A stretch of 33,586 bases of DNA, taken from positions 1 through 33,586 of the forward strand of contig MPMP01000057.1 of NCBI GenBank assembly GCA_002238565.1, in the 5' to 3' direction. Position numbers and translations under genes: made by a program. The notes beneath the pieces were generated by a model. It had not been told where the DNA came from. It searched no databases and worked only from the letters and a program-made list of their open reading frames with translations. The DNA comes from Albidovulum sp. bin36. Lineage in GTDB: Bacteria > Pseudomonadota > Alphaproteobacteria > Rhodobacterales > Rhodobacteraceae. This document shows, piece by piece, positions 1 through 7,891 of this stretch. Each line of letters starts with the position of its first letter. The first letter of the stretch is position 1.

Positions 1-311
1 CGCTCGATCACCGTCCTCGGCAGTTTCCGTTTGCGCATGTAGTCGAGTGCAGCCTCATTGACCGTGCAGGCCTCCTCGCCCTCACAGAGATGTTCAAGGA
101 AATCGAGTCGGCTTTTCGAGCCGCTCGACCGGAAATGGGCGAAGAGGTCGTTGCCGATCGCCGTGCAATAGCCGTTCTCGGCCTTGTGGCGGGCACCGGT
201 ATCGTCGACGTTGATCCACGAAGCGGTTTCCATGCCGGCCCCCGGCACCTCCTGCTGTTCCGCCACGACGCCCCCGGTGTCCGTGGGCAGGAACCGCCCC
301 GCCTCGTATGT
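1..311 (-). pseudogene. DDE transposase fragment (IS66-like or unclassified)
   Basis: Read on the minus strand, this stretch is open from a stop near 312 to the left edge of the window. It encodes a conserved-looking block containing WINVDDTGARHKAENGYC, followed by AIGNDLFAHF, SGSKSRLDFLEHL and NEAALDYMRKRKLP. DDTGARH followed by an IGN(D/E)xF block and SKSRLxFLxxL is typical of the catalytic core of a DDE transposase group often annotated IS66-like; the family name is from memory. The N-terminal part is missing: the frame opens just after a stop and the first methionine comes well inside. The C-terminal part lies outside the window. I call it a broken or truncated insertion-sequence gene. 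Confidence 0.6.
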
Positions 312-424
312 TCAAAGAATCAGAAACGAATCAGGAGGTGGCTGTGGAAAAGTTGGGCGCGGATTCCTGTGGAAAACCATTGCCCTGCCTTCCATCGGCT
401 CCCCGGTTCATTCCTGTGTCGGGA

Positions 425-611
425 CCGCCGTCGCCAGGCCTGACGACGGCGGAGCGGGGCTTGGCCCCGCAGGACGGGTCGGACCGAAGTCACCTTGGAT
501 CGCAGGATCCTTGGTTCAGCATGGTCGGCCCGCCCTCCCGTTCGTCTCCCGGGTCCTGGATGGATGCTGGGTTCAAGAACCGAATCAGCGCGAGGATAGG
601 AGCGGGAGAAC
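425..611 (+). ncRNA. Candidate structured leader / bridge-RNA relic upstream of IS110 transposase
   Basis: Between the IS66-like fragment and the IS110-type start codon at 612 there is no convincing protein, but strong inverted repeats are packed together. A perfect 9-bp stem lies at 425-433/444-452 with a 10-nt loop. A 7-bp GC stem lies at 454-460/464-470. A 5-bp stem lies at 497-501/506-510. IS110-family elements are known to carry a structured guide (bridge) RNA in the non-coding end beside the transposase gene. Position and fold potential fit that, but I have not identified target- or donor-binding loops, and the neighbouring transposase is broken, so this would be a relic. Confidence 0.3.
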
Positions 612-1049
612 ATGACCATTGTAGTCGCCGGAATTGACGTGAGCAAGAAGTCGCTCAACATTCACCTGAACGGCAAGGATGAGACCGCCACCAACGACGC
701 TTTCGGATTCCGCAAGATCGCCGGCATCCTGAAAGGCGGCGGGGCGGAAAGGGTCGTCATCGAGGCGACGGGACGATTGCACAGAGCCCTCCTTCAGTCG
801 CTGCATGACGGGGGATTTGCCGTTTGCGTGGTCAACCCCGCCAGTCCCGGGACTTCGCCAAGGCCGGCGGCGAGCTGGCGAAGACCGACAGGGTCGACGC
901 TAGGATCCTGGCCGCCTTCGGAGCCGCGTTCCCGGCCATGCCGCCCACCGCGCCGGCCGACGTGACCATCGACCGGCTCGCGACATGCTGGTGTTGCGGG
1001 AGGCCGGATGCCCCGGGGCGGCTCCACGTCGCGCAGGACGACATCTGAA
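612..1049 (+). pseudogene. IS110-family transposase remnant (frameshifted)
   Basis: The start at 612 opens with MTIVVAGIDVSKKSLNIHL, the N-terminal RuvC-like (DEDD) motif of IS110 transposases. VVIEATGRLHRALL follows, carrying the second acidic residue. After VVNP near 837 the frame breaks. The next conserved block, QSRDFAKAGGELAKTDRVDA, continues in another frame from about 838, as expected if one C was lost from a C-run. A further shift near 985 gives MLVLREAG, another IS110-like block. The C-terminal Tnp_20 half with its catalytic serine is absent. A full-length family member is usually 320-420 residues, so this copy is dead. Confidence 0.75.
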
Positions 1050-1051
1050 CG

Positions 1052-1258
1052 GTCTGATTCCTCGCCGAGGATCGCGGCTTCAAGGTCCCGCGCGGGTCCC
1101 CGGACATGGACATCCGGACCTTCGTTGTCCACACGGCCGAGCTGGCGGGGTTCCGCGCCTCGAAGCGCCAGCCGCTTCCGGGCACCCGGAAGCTCTGGCA
1201 GGGACTGAAATTCCTCTGGTGCGGCGTCAATACAGTGCAAACCCAAAGAAAATGGAAA
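1052..1258 (+). pseudogene. C-terminal fragment of an IS4/Tn5-type transposase
   Basis: One frame reads FLAEDRGFKVPRGSPDMDIR and then FVVHTAELAGFRASKRQPLP, ending in GTRKLWQGLKFL. The spacing resembles the C-terminal tail of IS4/Tn5-like transposases, where a (L/A)GGF block is followed by PGxxxLWxGxxxL. Nothing of the catalytic domain precedes it: it abuts the IS110 remnant. Probably a tail left by insertion or deletion. Family assignment is tentative because only about 60 residues are recognisable. Confidence 0.4.
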
Positions 1259-1309
1259 AGGAAAATAAAAACGAGTGCGTCAGGTACGTTGCATTGAGAT
1301 CCCGAGGAC

Positions 1310-1584
1310 GCGCACGAATTCGATGCTACGCCCAGCGCTGGTGGATTGAAACGAGTTTTCGAGATATCATAAGGGATGCGCTTCGGGACGGGGCTCACTG
1401 CGACGAGGGTCTCGAAACTCGAGCACAGGCGCCGAACGCTTCTTGTCAGTTCCTTGATCGTTGCCTTGCTCGCCTTTCTTTGCGCAGCGTACAAAAGCTT
1501 GGGAGCGATCGGCGCCTGAAGATCACAGCCGTAATGCATCGCGCGCATTCGTTGTTTCGTGTAATCTTGATGCTCTTTGCATGA
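1310..1584 (+). pseudogene. IS4-type transposase C-terminal remnant (multiple frameshifts)
   Basis: Three frames must be stitched. The first contains YAQRWWIETSFRDIIR, the 'YxxRWxIExxFR' signature around the catalytic glutamate of IS4-type transposases. Near 1372 it passes to a frame reading GMRFGTGLTATRVSK and LLVSSLIVALLAFL, the family's hydrophobic helix. That frame stops near 1521. The final block, DRRLKITAVMHRAHSLFRV, is in the first frame again and ends at 1584. The order of blocks matches the C-terminal third of this transposase type, so it is a decayed copy. The N-terminal and DD-containing parts are not seen. Confidence 0.6.
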
Positions 1585-1683
1585 ATCCCGAACTGGCCCG
1601 GTCATTGCCTGCGCCGGTCGATGGAAAAGGATAGTCCGGGTGCTCACGGCGCAACAAGCAAATCGGGAGGTGTTCGACCAAAA

Positions 1684-2367
1684 ATGAATTCAAAGAATGA
1701 GAGGATGAATGAGGGCGGCATCGTCGGATGGCGGCGGCGACTGCTTTTCGGCTTTGAATTCGTTTCCGAGCGCCGAGTTTACCGTTCTGCCCGATTGGCC
1801 GCGACATTCCTGCTCGCGATCCTGGTATCCCTGCTCGCGCCGAACGACGACGCGCGAGCCCAAGACTATCGTTCGAAGAACAAGCCGACCATAAATGCTA
1901 GTCAATTGGAGAGCCGATTGCACGAGCTTGTCAATGCCGAACGTGTCAGACGTGGATTGCCCGCGCTAGAACACGAAAGGCAACTTAGACAGATAGCCCG
2001 CGCCCATAGCAAAGACATGGCGAAACGCGCCTTCTTCGCGCATATAAGTCCCGAAGGACGCAGTCCCACGGAACGAGGAAATCTGAAGGGATACAGCTGC
2101 CGAAAGGGATCGAAATCCCAATATATTTTTGGGATTGGCGAAAATATTCATCAGGCTTGGCTGTTCGATTCATACAAAACGCTAAATGGCAGAATTGTAT
2201 CGTACAACTGGCTAACGCTGGAAAAACTTGCACGAAGAATTGTGTCTGGCTGGATCAACAGCAAGGAACACAAGGAAAATATTCTTAATTCATCGTACGA
2301 TAGTGCAGGCATGGGAGTAGCTATCGCAAAGGACGGCAAAATCTATTCCACTCAAAACTTCTGCTGA
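1684..2367 (+). CDS. Secreted CAP-domain (SCP/PR-1-like) protein
   Basis: A 227-residue protein. I start it at the ATG at 1684 because GGGAGGT lies about 11 bases upstream; an in-frame ATG at 1621 lacks such a site. Residues about 35-60 are a basic stretch then a hydrophobic segment (LAATFLLAILVSLLA) ending in ARAQ, a probable signal peptide or anchor. From about residue 68 the CAP fold follows: LHELVNAERVRRGLPALEH, AHSKDMAKRAFFAHISPEG with the conserved histidines, GENIHQAW, and a late block with WINSKEHKENIL then GMGVAIAKDGKIYSTQNFC. CAP proteins are usually extracytoplasmic; substrate and role are unknown for most bacterial members. It is the only intact gene in the first 3.5 kb and sits among transposon debris. 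Confidence 0.8.
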   Translation: MNSKNERMNEGGIVGWRRRLLFGFEFVSERRVYRSARLAATFLLAILVSLLAPNDDARAQDYRSKNKPTINASQLESRLHELVNAERVRRGLPALEHERQLRQIARAHSKDMAKRAFFAHISPEGRSPTERGNLKGYSCRKGSKSQYIFGIGENIHQAWLFDSYKTLNGRIVSYNWLTLEKLARRIVSGWINSKEHKENILNSSYDSAGMGVAIAKDGKIYSTQNFC

Positions 2368-2611
2368 AATTGCGCGGAGCAGGCCAATCGAGTGAATGAA
2401 TTGCGTATTTTGGCTGGCACTGGATTGAGAAAAACGGGAGCACCAAAAGGTGCAGGCAATCCTGAAGCGCGAGATTCACGGCAACATAAAGCCGACGATA
2501 TCGACGGCTTTGCATAAGTGCGGCACTTTGGCGATTTCCCGCGTTTTCAAGTAACCGCCGACAGATAACGGAACTCAGGATGTTCCCGCCGAGACTGCGC
2601 GATGGAACAGC
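2368..2611. other. Intergenic, no gene seen
   Basis: No convincing protein or RNA on either strand. The right part contains the 13-base segment at 2551-2563 that recurs with one difference at 2946-2958, on the far side of the ankyrin fragment. Confidence 0.4.
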
Positions 2612-2998
2612 TTGGAATTCTTCGAGCATACGACTCGCGAGGATTTCGCGGAGCGGCTTGCGACCGGAACCCGCCCCGACGAGCTCGATCCGGACGGCTG
2701 GACTCCGCTGCATCATGCCGCCGTGCACGGTAAGGGGGACTTGGTTGAGATGCTGGTGAAGGCGGAGTCCGGACAACGGAAGGACGGATTTGAATGGACG
2801 CCTCTTCACTGCGTCGTCGCAGCGGCAGGCGAACCCGGCGCGATTTCTCGTCGCTTGGACGCTGGAGCCGACATCGCTGCGAGAACAGGGCGCGGCATTG
2901 CGCCGCTGCACTTTGCAGCTCGTCTGCAAAGTTTCGCGATTTTTTGTAACCACCGACAACCACGATTTGCGATGGAGTCTGCAAAATTACAAAATTAA
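2612..2998 (+). pseudogene. Ankyrin-repeat protein fragment
   Basis: The frame opens after a stop at 2552-2554 and has no ATG at its beginning; TTG at 2612 is the first possible start (LEFFEHTTREDFAERLATG). Ankyrin repeats follow: DPDGWTPLHHAAVHGKGDLV, then EWTPLHCVVAAAGEP with an ALL-type helix replaced by ISRRLDAGADIAAR, then GIAPLHFAA, after which similarity stops and the frame ends in unrelated residues. About two and a half repeats remain, so it is probably the broken end of a longer ankyrin protein rather than a complete 128-residue one. Ankyrin repeats mediate protein contacts and are often expanded in host-associated alphaproteobacteria, but no function can be assigned. Confidence 0.6.
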
Positions 2999-3581
2999 GG
3001 GTAGACGGCCATGCTGTCGCCCGCGGCATTGCGCTGTACTCTTGGTCGTTGATTAGGCGGGCATAGGAGTAGCCAAGCTCGGGCCAACGGAATCGACTAG
3101 AACGGCGATTTCCGCCTTGTTCGGCGTAGTGGTCTCTAAATCTAAGATTGATTTTAATTCACGCCGATTTGGTCAATTCGGCCGCTGGAACCGGCATTCG
3201 CTCTCCCGGGGAGCTTGTAAATCCTTTCCAAGGGAAGCTATCTCATTTCTTGGATTGCCGAGACGGTTCAACGTCCTAAAATCCATCTTCGATGCAAGGC
3301 ATTGGTCGGATCCAATCAGAGCAATCGCTTTTGAAATTTCCGTCATAACTCGGATTTCGACAGGCGGGACGCTGCGCGTATCGTCTTGATCAGGTAGTCG
3401 TTTCGCTAGGTGGCCTTCTGCAGCTTTCCTCGCACCGAATCCTTTCCCGGCGCGGTCCGCGCGGTTTTTAGGAGCGGCTTCCTCCTTATTCGGATTCCGT
3501 GTCGTCAGGCTTCGCGAAGAAGCTTAGTTGGAAGCAGGCTTTTTTCGGGGCTGCGAAGATCAAGCTTAGGATTCGATGCTT
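2999..3581. other. Gene-free stretch
   Basis: About 580 bases with short open frames only, none with recognisable motifs (for example 3117-3389 on the plus strand). No clear RNA gene, repeat or terminator was seen. It separates the ankyrin fragment from the 3' end of the minus-strand glycerophosphodiesterase gene and is probably decayed sequence. Confidence 0.4.
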
Positions 3582-4385
3582 TCAAAACGGCGAAAATTCC
3601 TCGGCTATGGCCGCGAGATAGCCAACATCGTCCCCCGACAAGGTGTCGAGTGCGCCGCACGAGACCCACCCGCCAATAATTGATCTCGGGAATCGACCGT
3701 AGTTTTCGAAAACCGCAAGAATCTCCGGTCTCGGAACGTGGCAACGTACCGCAATTCCGGCATCGTGGTAGGCTTTACCGTCTTCCCGCTTAAATCTATC
3801 GGCTTCAACCGCGATCGCGTCTAGACCGGATTTAACAACGAAATTGGCCGGGTCAACATGGCGAGAATGTGTAATTCCTTCTGTACGAAGTCCCGGAATA
3901 GCCTTTTTGGCAGCGGCGAGTTGAAGGTGATCGAAGGAAATCGCGACGACTCGGTCGGCAGCCCCGGATTGTTCGAGAATCTCCCGCAATCGCGTAATAA
4001 GCTTATCAGTATTGTAGTATTCCTTTGTTTCGCAATAAATTCCAATTCCGTGATCGCAAGCGAATTCTAAAACCCGCTTCAGCAACGGGATGCGTTCACC
4101 CGAAAATTTCGGATCGAACTTCGACCCCGCGTCCAGCGAAGTTATCTCTGAAGTCGTCAAGTCCTCGGCGAATCCACTTCCGTTCGTAGTTCGATCAACA
4201 GTGAGGTCGTGCAGAACGACGATTTCACCGTCTGCATTGAGCACGACATCGATTTCAAGTGAATCGCAGCCGAGATCGACAGCTCGCTGAAATGCCGCCA
4301 TCGTGTTTTCCGGACGGTCGATGGAATTTCCCCGATGAGCGCAGACGTGAATACGCTCGGCCTTTGAAGCAAGAAGATGAAACAT
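3582..4385 (-). CDS. Glycerophosphodiester phosphodiesterase family protein
   Basis: A complete 267-residue GDPD-type TIM-barrel enzyme, expected to hydrolyse glycerophosphodiesters to glycerol-3-phosphate and an alcohol. The family signature is present: CAHRGNSIDRPENTMAAF with catalytic His17 and Arg18; LEIDVVLNADGEIVVLHD with the metal ligands Glu44 and Asp46 and the second histidine His59; and YCETKEY with a further acidic ligand. The length is usual for the cytoplasmic UgpQ-like type. There is no obvious signal peptide. The ATG at 4385 has AGGA about eight bases upstream. It stands alone between decayed stretches, so it is probably a monocistronic survivor. The substrate is not determinable. 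Confidence 0.85.
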   Translation of the reverse strand: MFHLLASKAERIHVCAHRGNSIDRPENTMAAFQRAVDLGCDSLEIDVVLNADGEIVVLHDLTVDRTTNGSGFAEDLTTSEITSLDAGSKFDPKFSGERIPLLKRVLEFACDHGIGIYCETKEYYNTDKLITRLREILEQSGAADRVVAISFDHLQLAAAKKAIPGLRTEGITHSRHVDPANFVVKSGLDAIAVEADRFKREDGKAYHDAGIAVRCHVPRPEILAVFENYGRFPRSIIGGWVSCGALDTLSGDDVGYLAAIAEEFSPF

Positions 4386-5515
4386 TGTCGTGTCCTATTT
4401 TTGCCATTTCGATTGGAGGCTATGCGGCGGAAAGCTCCAAAGAGTTAACTAGGATCGGTTAATGCAAGGGCGAATTCGGACATGCATTTCTAGTGGCTCG
4501 CCCGAGTTGAAAAACAGGATAAAGCGAAATCAGTTTGATCCGTGCAAACTTCGGCGGCATCGGCCCGGCGCTGGTTCATTATCGAAGTGCGGAGCAGAAA
4601 TTGGTCGGACGCGCCGTTGCGGACGCAATGTATGCTACTGATTTCGGAGAACCCGGTTTTGACTTTTACCTGCATCGCTGCTTCCGGCACCTGCTGCTTG
4701 CTCGTCGGATTCTTGCAGCAGTCGCCGAACGAATCCTCCCGTTTCAAAGGCATATGAACCGACAGTGCATGCGATCGCCCGGTCGGAATACCTAGACCTC
4801 GTGAACTCGCATTTATCCGCTTGAAGCGGAATGCTGGAACGCTTCTCGAACTACTCAAACGCCTTGCGTGGCTCGGCGAATTCTGCACCTTGCGCTTCTC
4901 CCGAGCGACGGAGACCATGGAGCTTCTATTGCCTGTCATCTAGATTGCCTGCATTTCGCCTCAAAAATTCAGACTTGATCGGGACCCACTCAATAAATCT
5001 GCTCGAAGGGAAAAATTACGCGATTCGGAAAGCCGTGCCCAATTAGGGACAAAACCTCGGATCGGCAAGCATGCCGACAAAGTATGAGCTGTGCGATTGA
5101 CGGAAAGGCAAAAGCCGCTGCAAGCGCGTAACACCGAATATCATTATTTTTGAATTGCCAGTGTATTCGAACCTGTTTTCCAGAAGGAACCGGCGCATCA
5201 CTGAAAATTTTGCTGCCAACTGAAAATGGAAGCGGTACTGTTTTTTCATATCGTCTAAAGCATGCAATATTTATACGCCGAAATTGTGAAGAATTGTGAT
5301 TATCTTTTGCAAGTTCGAAACAATAGCGAAGCAAATCAGATCGCATTCAGTCTTCGCAGGGGGCATTTGGAATGGCAAATCGGAAGTGTTTTCGATGCCA
5401 ACCGGCGAAGATGCCGCTCGCGACAATGAGTCTCAGGCACTAGGAAAAAAATGCAATCCAGCAAAAGCGCGGGGAGTCGCCAAAATCCCGCGCTTCTGCG
5501 CAGCCGTCGACTACG
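4386..5515. other. Gene-poor decayed stretch
   Basis: No recognisable gene. The longest open frames are 4490-4939 (minus, 149 codons) and 4990-5346 (minus, 118 codons). Neither shows a family motif, and the first is Ser/Arg-rich, as chance frames often are. The second has a somewhat protein-like composition (FRRYEKTVPLPF, ALAAAFAFPSIAQLILC) but no assignable function. The stretch is visibly more AT-rich than the housekeeping genes. Confidence 0.4.
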
Positions 5516-5716
5516 ATGAAAGAATGGCCTGCGCCGATAGCCGTCCGCCGGACCGCGGACTGTTCGGTGCAGCTCCTCTGCAAGACAGACCTTTCCGCCG
5601 AGGAATATATCGGCACGCAGGCTTGGAGTGATGCAAAGCTTTCGTGCTGTCCGATGCATCCTGACGGTGGCTGTCGGTTTGCCCGGCACGGCAGCCTGCC
5701 CATTGGCTGTACATAA
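5516..5716 (+). pseudogene. Possible relic with Cys/His motif
   Basis: This frame reads AEEYIGTQAWSDAKLSCCPM followed by HPDGGCRFARHGSLP and stops soon after. The pattern C-P-x-H-P-x-G-G-C-x-x-A-R-H-G reminds me of a zinc-ribbon-like N-terminus seen in transposon-associated hypothetical proteins, but this is memory-based and only about 30 residues are informative. No continuation was found in the other frames. Treated as a probable decayed gene start. Confidence 0.25.
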
Positions 5717-6289
5717 GCACTGAACGCGGCCCGGCTTTGTCGAGAAGGACGAAAACCGGTGCGAGAACGTGCCCGGGGAGGGGCACGGCCCGACGGTGAG
5801 TCCCTAGCGCCGGTCGCTCAAGGTTTCGCCGCCCGAGCGCGCCTTTCGCGAAGCCCTCGCCTAACTGCCAGCCCACGCGACCATCGACAAGCTGAACATG
5901 ACTTTTCAAGAGCGGACGAACCTGCGTCCCAAGCGCCTGGTGAAACTGCCGTCGACAATTTAGGGAGGTTATTGGGAATGATAGCGAATCCGGCGCAGAG
6001 CATGCGAACCGGCTCTATGTTCCGCTCGCGGGCAAGAAGCTACTAGGCTACCGTGGTCTCCGTCGGCATTCGGCCCGACCAAAGTACGCCAGTTAACGGG
6101 AGAACGTTGTTCGTGTTCGGTGGAGTGCAAAGGGCTTGGAACAATAGGCGGGGCTCAGATTTCCTGGAATTCTTGCCGTTCGGTTTCGCCGATGCCGGTT
6201 GCCAATCAAATTTCGTGATCATGCTATTGAACGCCACTGTAAATAGTTCGGGATTCGGTTGTTCAACTCGCGGCATCAAATCGCTTTTT
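5717..6289. other. Gene-free stretch
   Basis: Short open frames on both strands (5759-6046 plus, 6043-6279 minus) show no family motifs. No convincing RNA gene or repeat was seen. It lies between two probable relics and is best read as decayed accessory DNA. Confidence 0.35.
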
Positions 6290-6424
6290 TGCCGCCGGCA
6301 AGAAATTTGATCCGCACCCGCTTCAAGGGCGCAAAGAACGCTCTGTTCCTGAAAGACTTCGTGGTAAAGACCTCACGCAGCTTGCGCGTCCGGATTGAAA
6401 ACGGCAGAGTAAGCGGCGGCCTGC
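6290..6424 (+). pseudogene. Serine recombinase (resolvase/invertase) remnant
   Basis: One frame reads TRFKGAKNALFLKDFVVKTS then RSLRVRIENGRVSGGLRYG and stops at 6424. This matches the segment after the resolvase catalytic domain in large serine recombinases, where FxGxxNAxxLKDLxxKTRRGxxGRVExG is followed by (K/R)xxGGxxYGY. The catalytic N-terminus with its serine and the C-terminal DNA-binding domain are both missing, so this is a short internal piece left by decay. Based on about 40 residues. Confidence 0.5.
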
Positions 6425-6573
6425 GCTATGGCTAAGGTGCTGAAATTAAATGTGCAAAATCGATTTAGACTGCTTGCATACGTGTTCGCAGTTGCCAAGT
6501 TATGTGTCATCGAGGTTAGCATTTTGAATCGCGCTTGCCGCTAGCGGATAGGATGCTAGATCAGCGAGGAACA

Positions 6574-7152
6574 ATGGCAGAAAGAAATATTGCAGCGCTC
6601 GAGTTTTTGCAGAGCCGCCGGTCGAGGCCGGCAAAAACCCTGAAAGCGCCGGCGCCGGATCGCAGAGAGCTGCGCGCGCTCCTTACCGCTGCAGCGCGCT
6701 CGCCCGACCACGGGAAGCTGGAGCCTTGGCGGTTTATCGTAATGGAGCGCAATCAGCTAGTAAGGATTTCAGAATTGGCAAGGAGTCGCGGCGAACGGCT
6801 TGGAATGGACCCGGACAAATTGAACAAGGCCGTTTCCGCTTTCGGCGACGCGAATTTAGTAGTCGCGGTCGTTGGGTCGCCAAGGAAATCCGAAACTATT
6901 CCTGTCCGCGAGCAAGTCCTTTCGGCCGGAGCCGTTTGCCTGTCGCTGCTGAACGCTGCTCTCGCAGCGGGCTGGGGAGCCAATTGGCTGACCGGATTCA
7001 CTGCCTACGACGATGAATTTTGCAGCGAAGTTTACGGACTGGCGACGGAGGAGTTTATCGCCGGATTTATTCATTTGGGAACGGAATCCAGCGCGCCCCC
7101 TGAAAGACCGCGGCCAAATATCGACGCGATAACTACCTGGCTACAGAATTGA
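6574..7152 (+). CDS. Nitroreductase family protein
   Basis: I start it at the ATG at 6574 (192 residues), preceded by GCGAGGA; in-frame ATGs at 6535 and 6553 would add residues with no family similarity. Family features: FLQSRRSRPAKTLKAPAPDR with the FMN-phosphate-binding SRRS, LLTAAARSPDHGKLEPWRF (the APSxxNxQPWxF-like FMN loop, here with the HGKLEPW variant of YdjA-type enzymes), a central GAVCLSLLNAALAAGWGANW helix, and a C-terminal GFIHLGTES strand. Such proteins bind FMN and use NAD(P)H to reduce nitro, quinone or related substrates; the YdjA-like subgroup has poorly known substrates. The stop overlaps the next start by four bases, so the two genes are probably cotranscribed. Confidence 0.85.
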   Translation: MAERNIAALEFLQSRRSRPAKTLKAPAPDRRELRALLTAAARSPDHGKLEPWRFIVMERNQLVRISELARSRGERLGMDPDKLNKAVSAFGDANLVVAVVGSPRKSETIPVREQVLSAGAVCLSLLNAALAAGWGANWLTGFTAYDDEFCSEVYGLATEEFIAGFIHLGTESSAPPERPRPNIDAITTWLQN

Positions 7153-7850
7153 TCTTCCGCGACTTTCTAAAAGCGTTCGAACAAGTCGTCGAACCGGAAC
7201 TTCGGAGCGTATTGATTAGGGCAATTCTCCTGACGATCATTGCTCTTGTGCTTGCGGCCTGGGGACTCCGCGAGCTATTGATTTGGACCCTGGGCGACTG
7301 GTCCCGGAATTTCGGAATTGCCAATTGGATTGGCAACGAATTCGTCGGGGTGTTTTTTTCGGCTGCGGCGATATTTTCTACGATGGCGTTCCTGGCGCTA
7401 CCGGTAACATCGGCAGTCATAGGCCTTTTCGCCGATGAAATCGCAGGCGCGGTCGAGAGAAAGCACTACCCCGGCCTCGGTTTTCCAAAGGAAATGAGCC
7501 GAATTGCTCAGATTGCCGGATCGTTGAAATTCTTTCTGTTGGTCTCGGCCGCCAATTTGATTGCCTTGGCGGCCTACCTGGCCGTGCCGCCGCTGGCCCC
7601 GGTGATTTTTCTCGCCATGAACGGCTATTTGATTGGACGCGAGTATTATACGCTGTGCGCGGAGCTACGCGTAAGCAAGGATGATACGGATAGTATCCGC
7701 AGGCGAAACCGCATTGCAATTTGGCTGGAAGGGTCTGCGGTTGCGTTTCTTTTAAGTATTCCGATCTTGAATCTGGTTGTGCCGCTGGTCGGCATCGCCG
7801 CTTTTACGCATGCATTCCATCGTTTTCGGGTGGCGGAAGCAAGATTGTGA
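7149..7850 (+). CDS. EI24/CysZ-like membrane protein
   Basis: A 233-residue integral membrane protein, read from TTG at 7149, whose TTGA overlaps the nitroreductase stop. About four hydrophobic segments are seen: residues roughly 24-50 (AILLTIIALVLAAWGLRELL), 68-95, 135-170 (FFLLVSAANLIALAAYLAVP) and 200-222 (AVAFLLSIPILNLVVPLVGI). The conserved NxxxPxxGIAAFTHAFHR-type ending and the internal NGYLIGREYYTL motif are characteristic of the EI24 family (PF07264). CysZ, the best-known relative, takes up sulfate; other members are uncharacterised, so substrate is not claimed. Confidence 0.75.
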   Translation: MIFRDFLKAFEQVVEPELRSVLIRAILLTIIALVLAAWGLRELLIWTLGDWSRNFGIANWIGNEFVGVFFSAAAIFSTMAFLALPVTSAVIGLFADEIAGAVERKHYPGLGFPKEMSRIAQIAGSLKFFLLVSAANLIALAAYLAVPPLAPVIFLAMNGYLIGREYYTLCAELRVSKDDTDSIRRRNRIAIWLEGSAVAFLLSIPILNLVVPLVGIAAFTHAFHRFRVAEARL

Positions 7851-7891
7851 CCGTCTCGGGCGAGGAATTGTCGCGAATGACGAATAACCGC

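Noticed and set aside
832..1647. 271-codon minus-strand frame across the IS remnants
   Set aside because: The opposite strand carries recognisable IS110 and IS4-type blocks; this frame has none.
4490..4939. 149-codon minus-strand frame as a gene
   Set aside because: Ser/Arg-rich, no family match recognised, and no convincing ribosome site; probably chance in decayed DNA.
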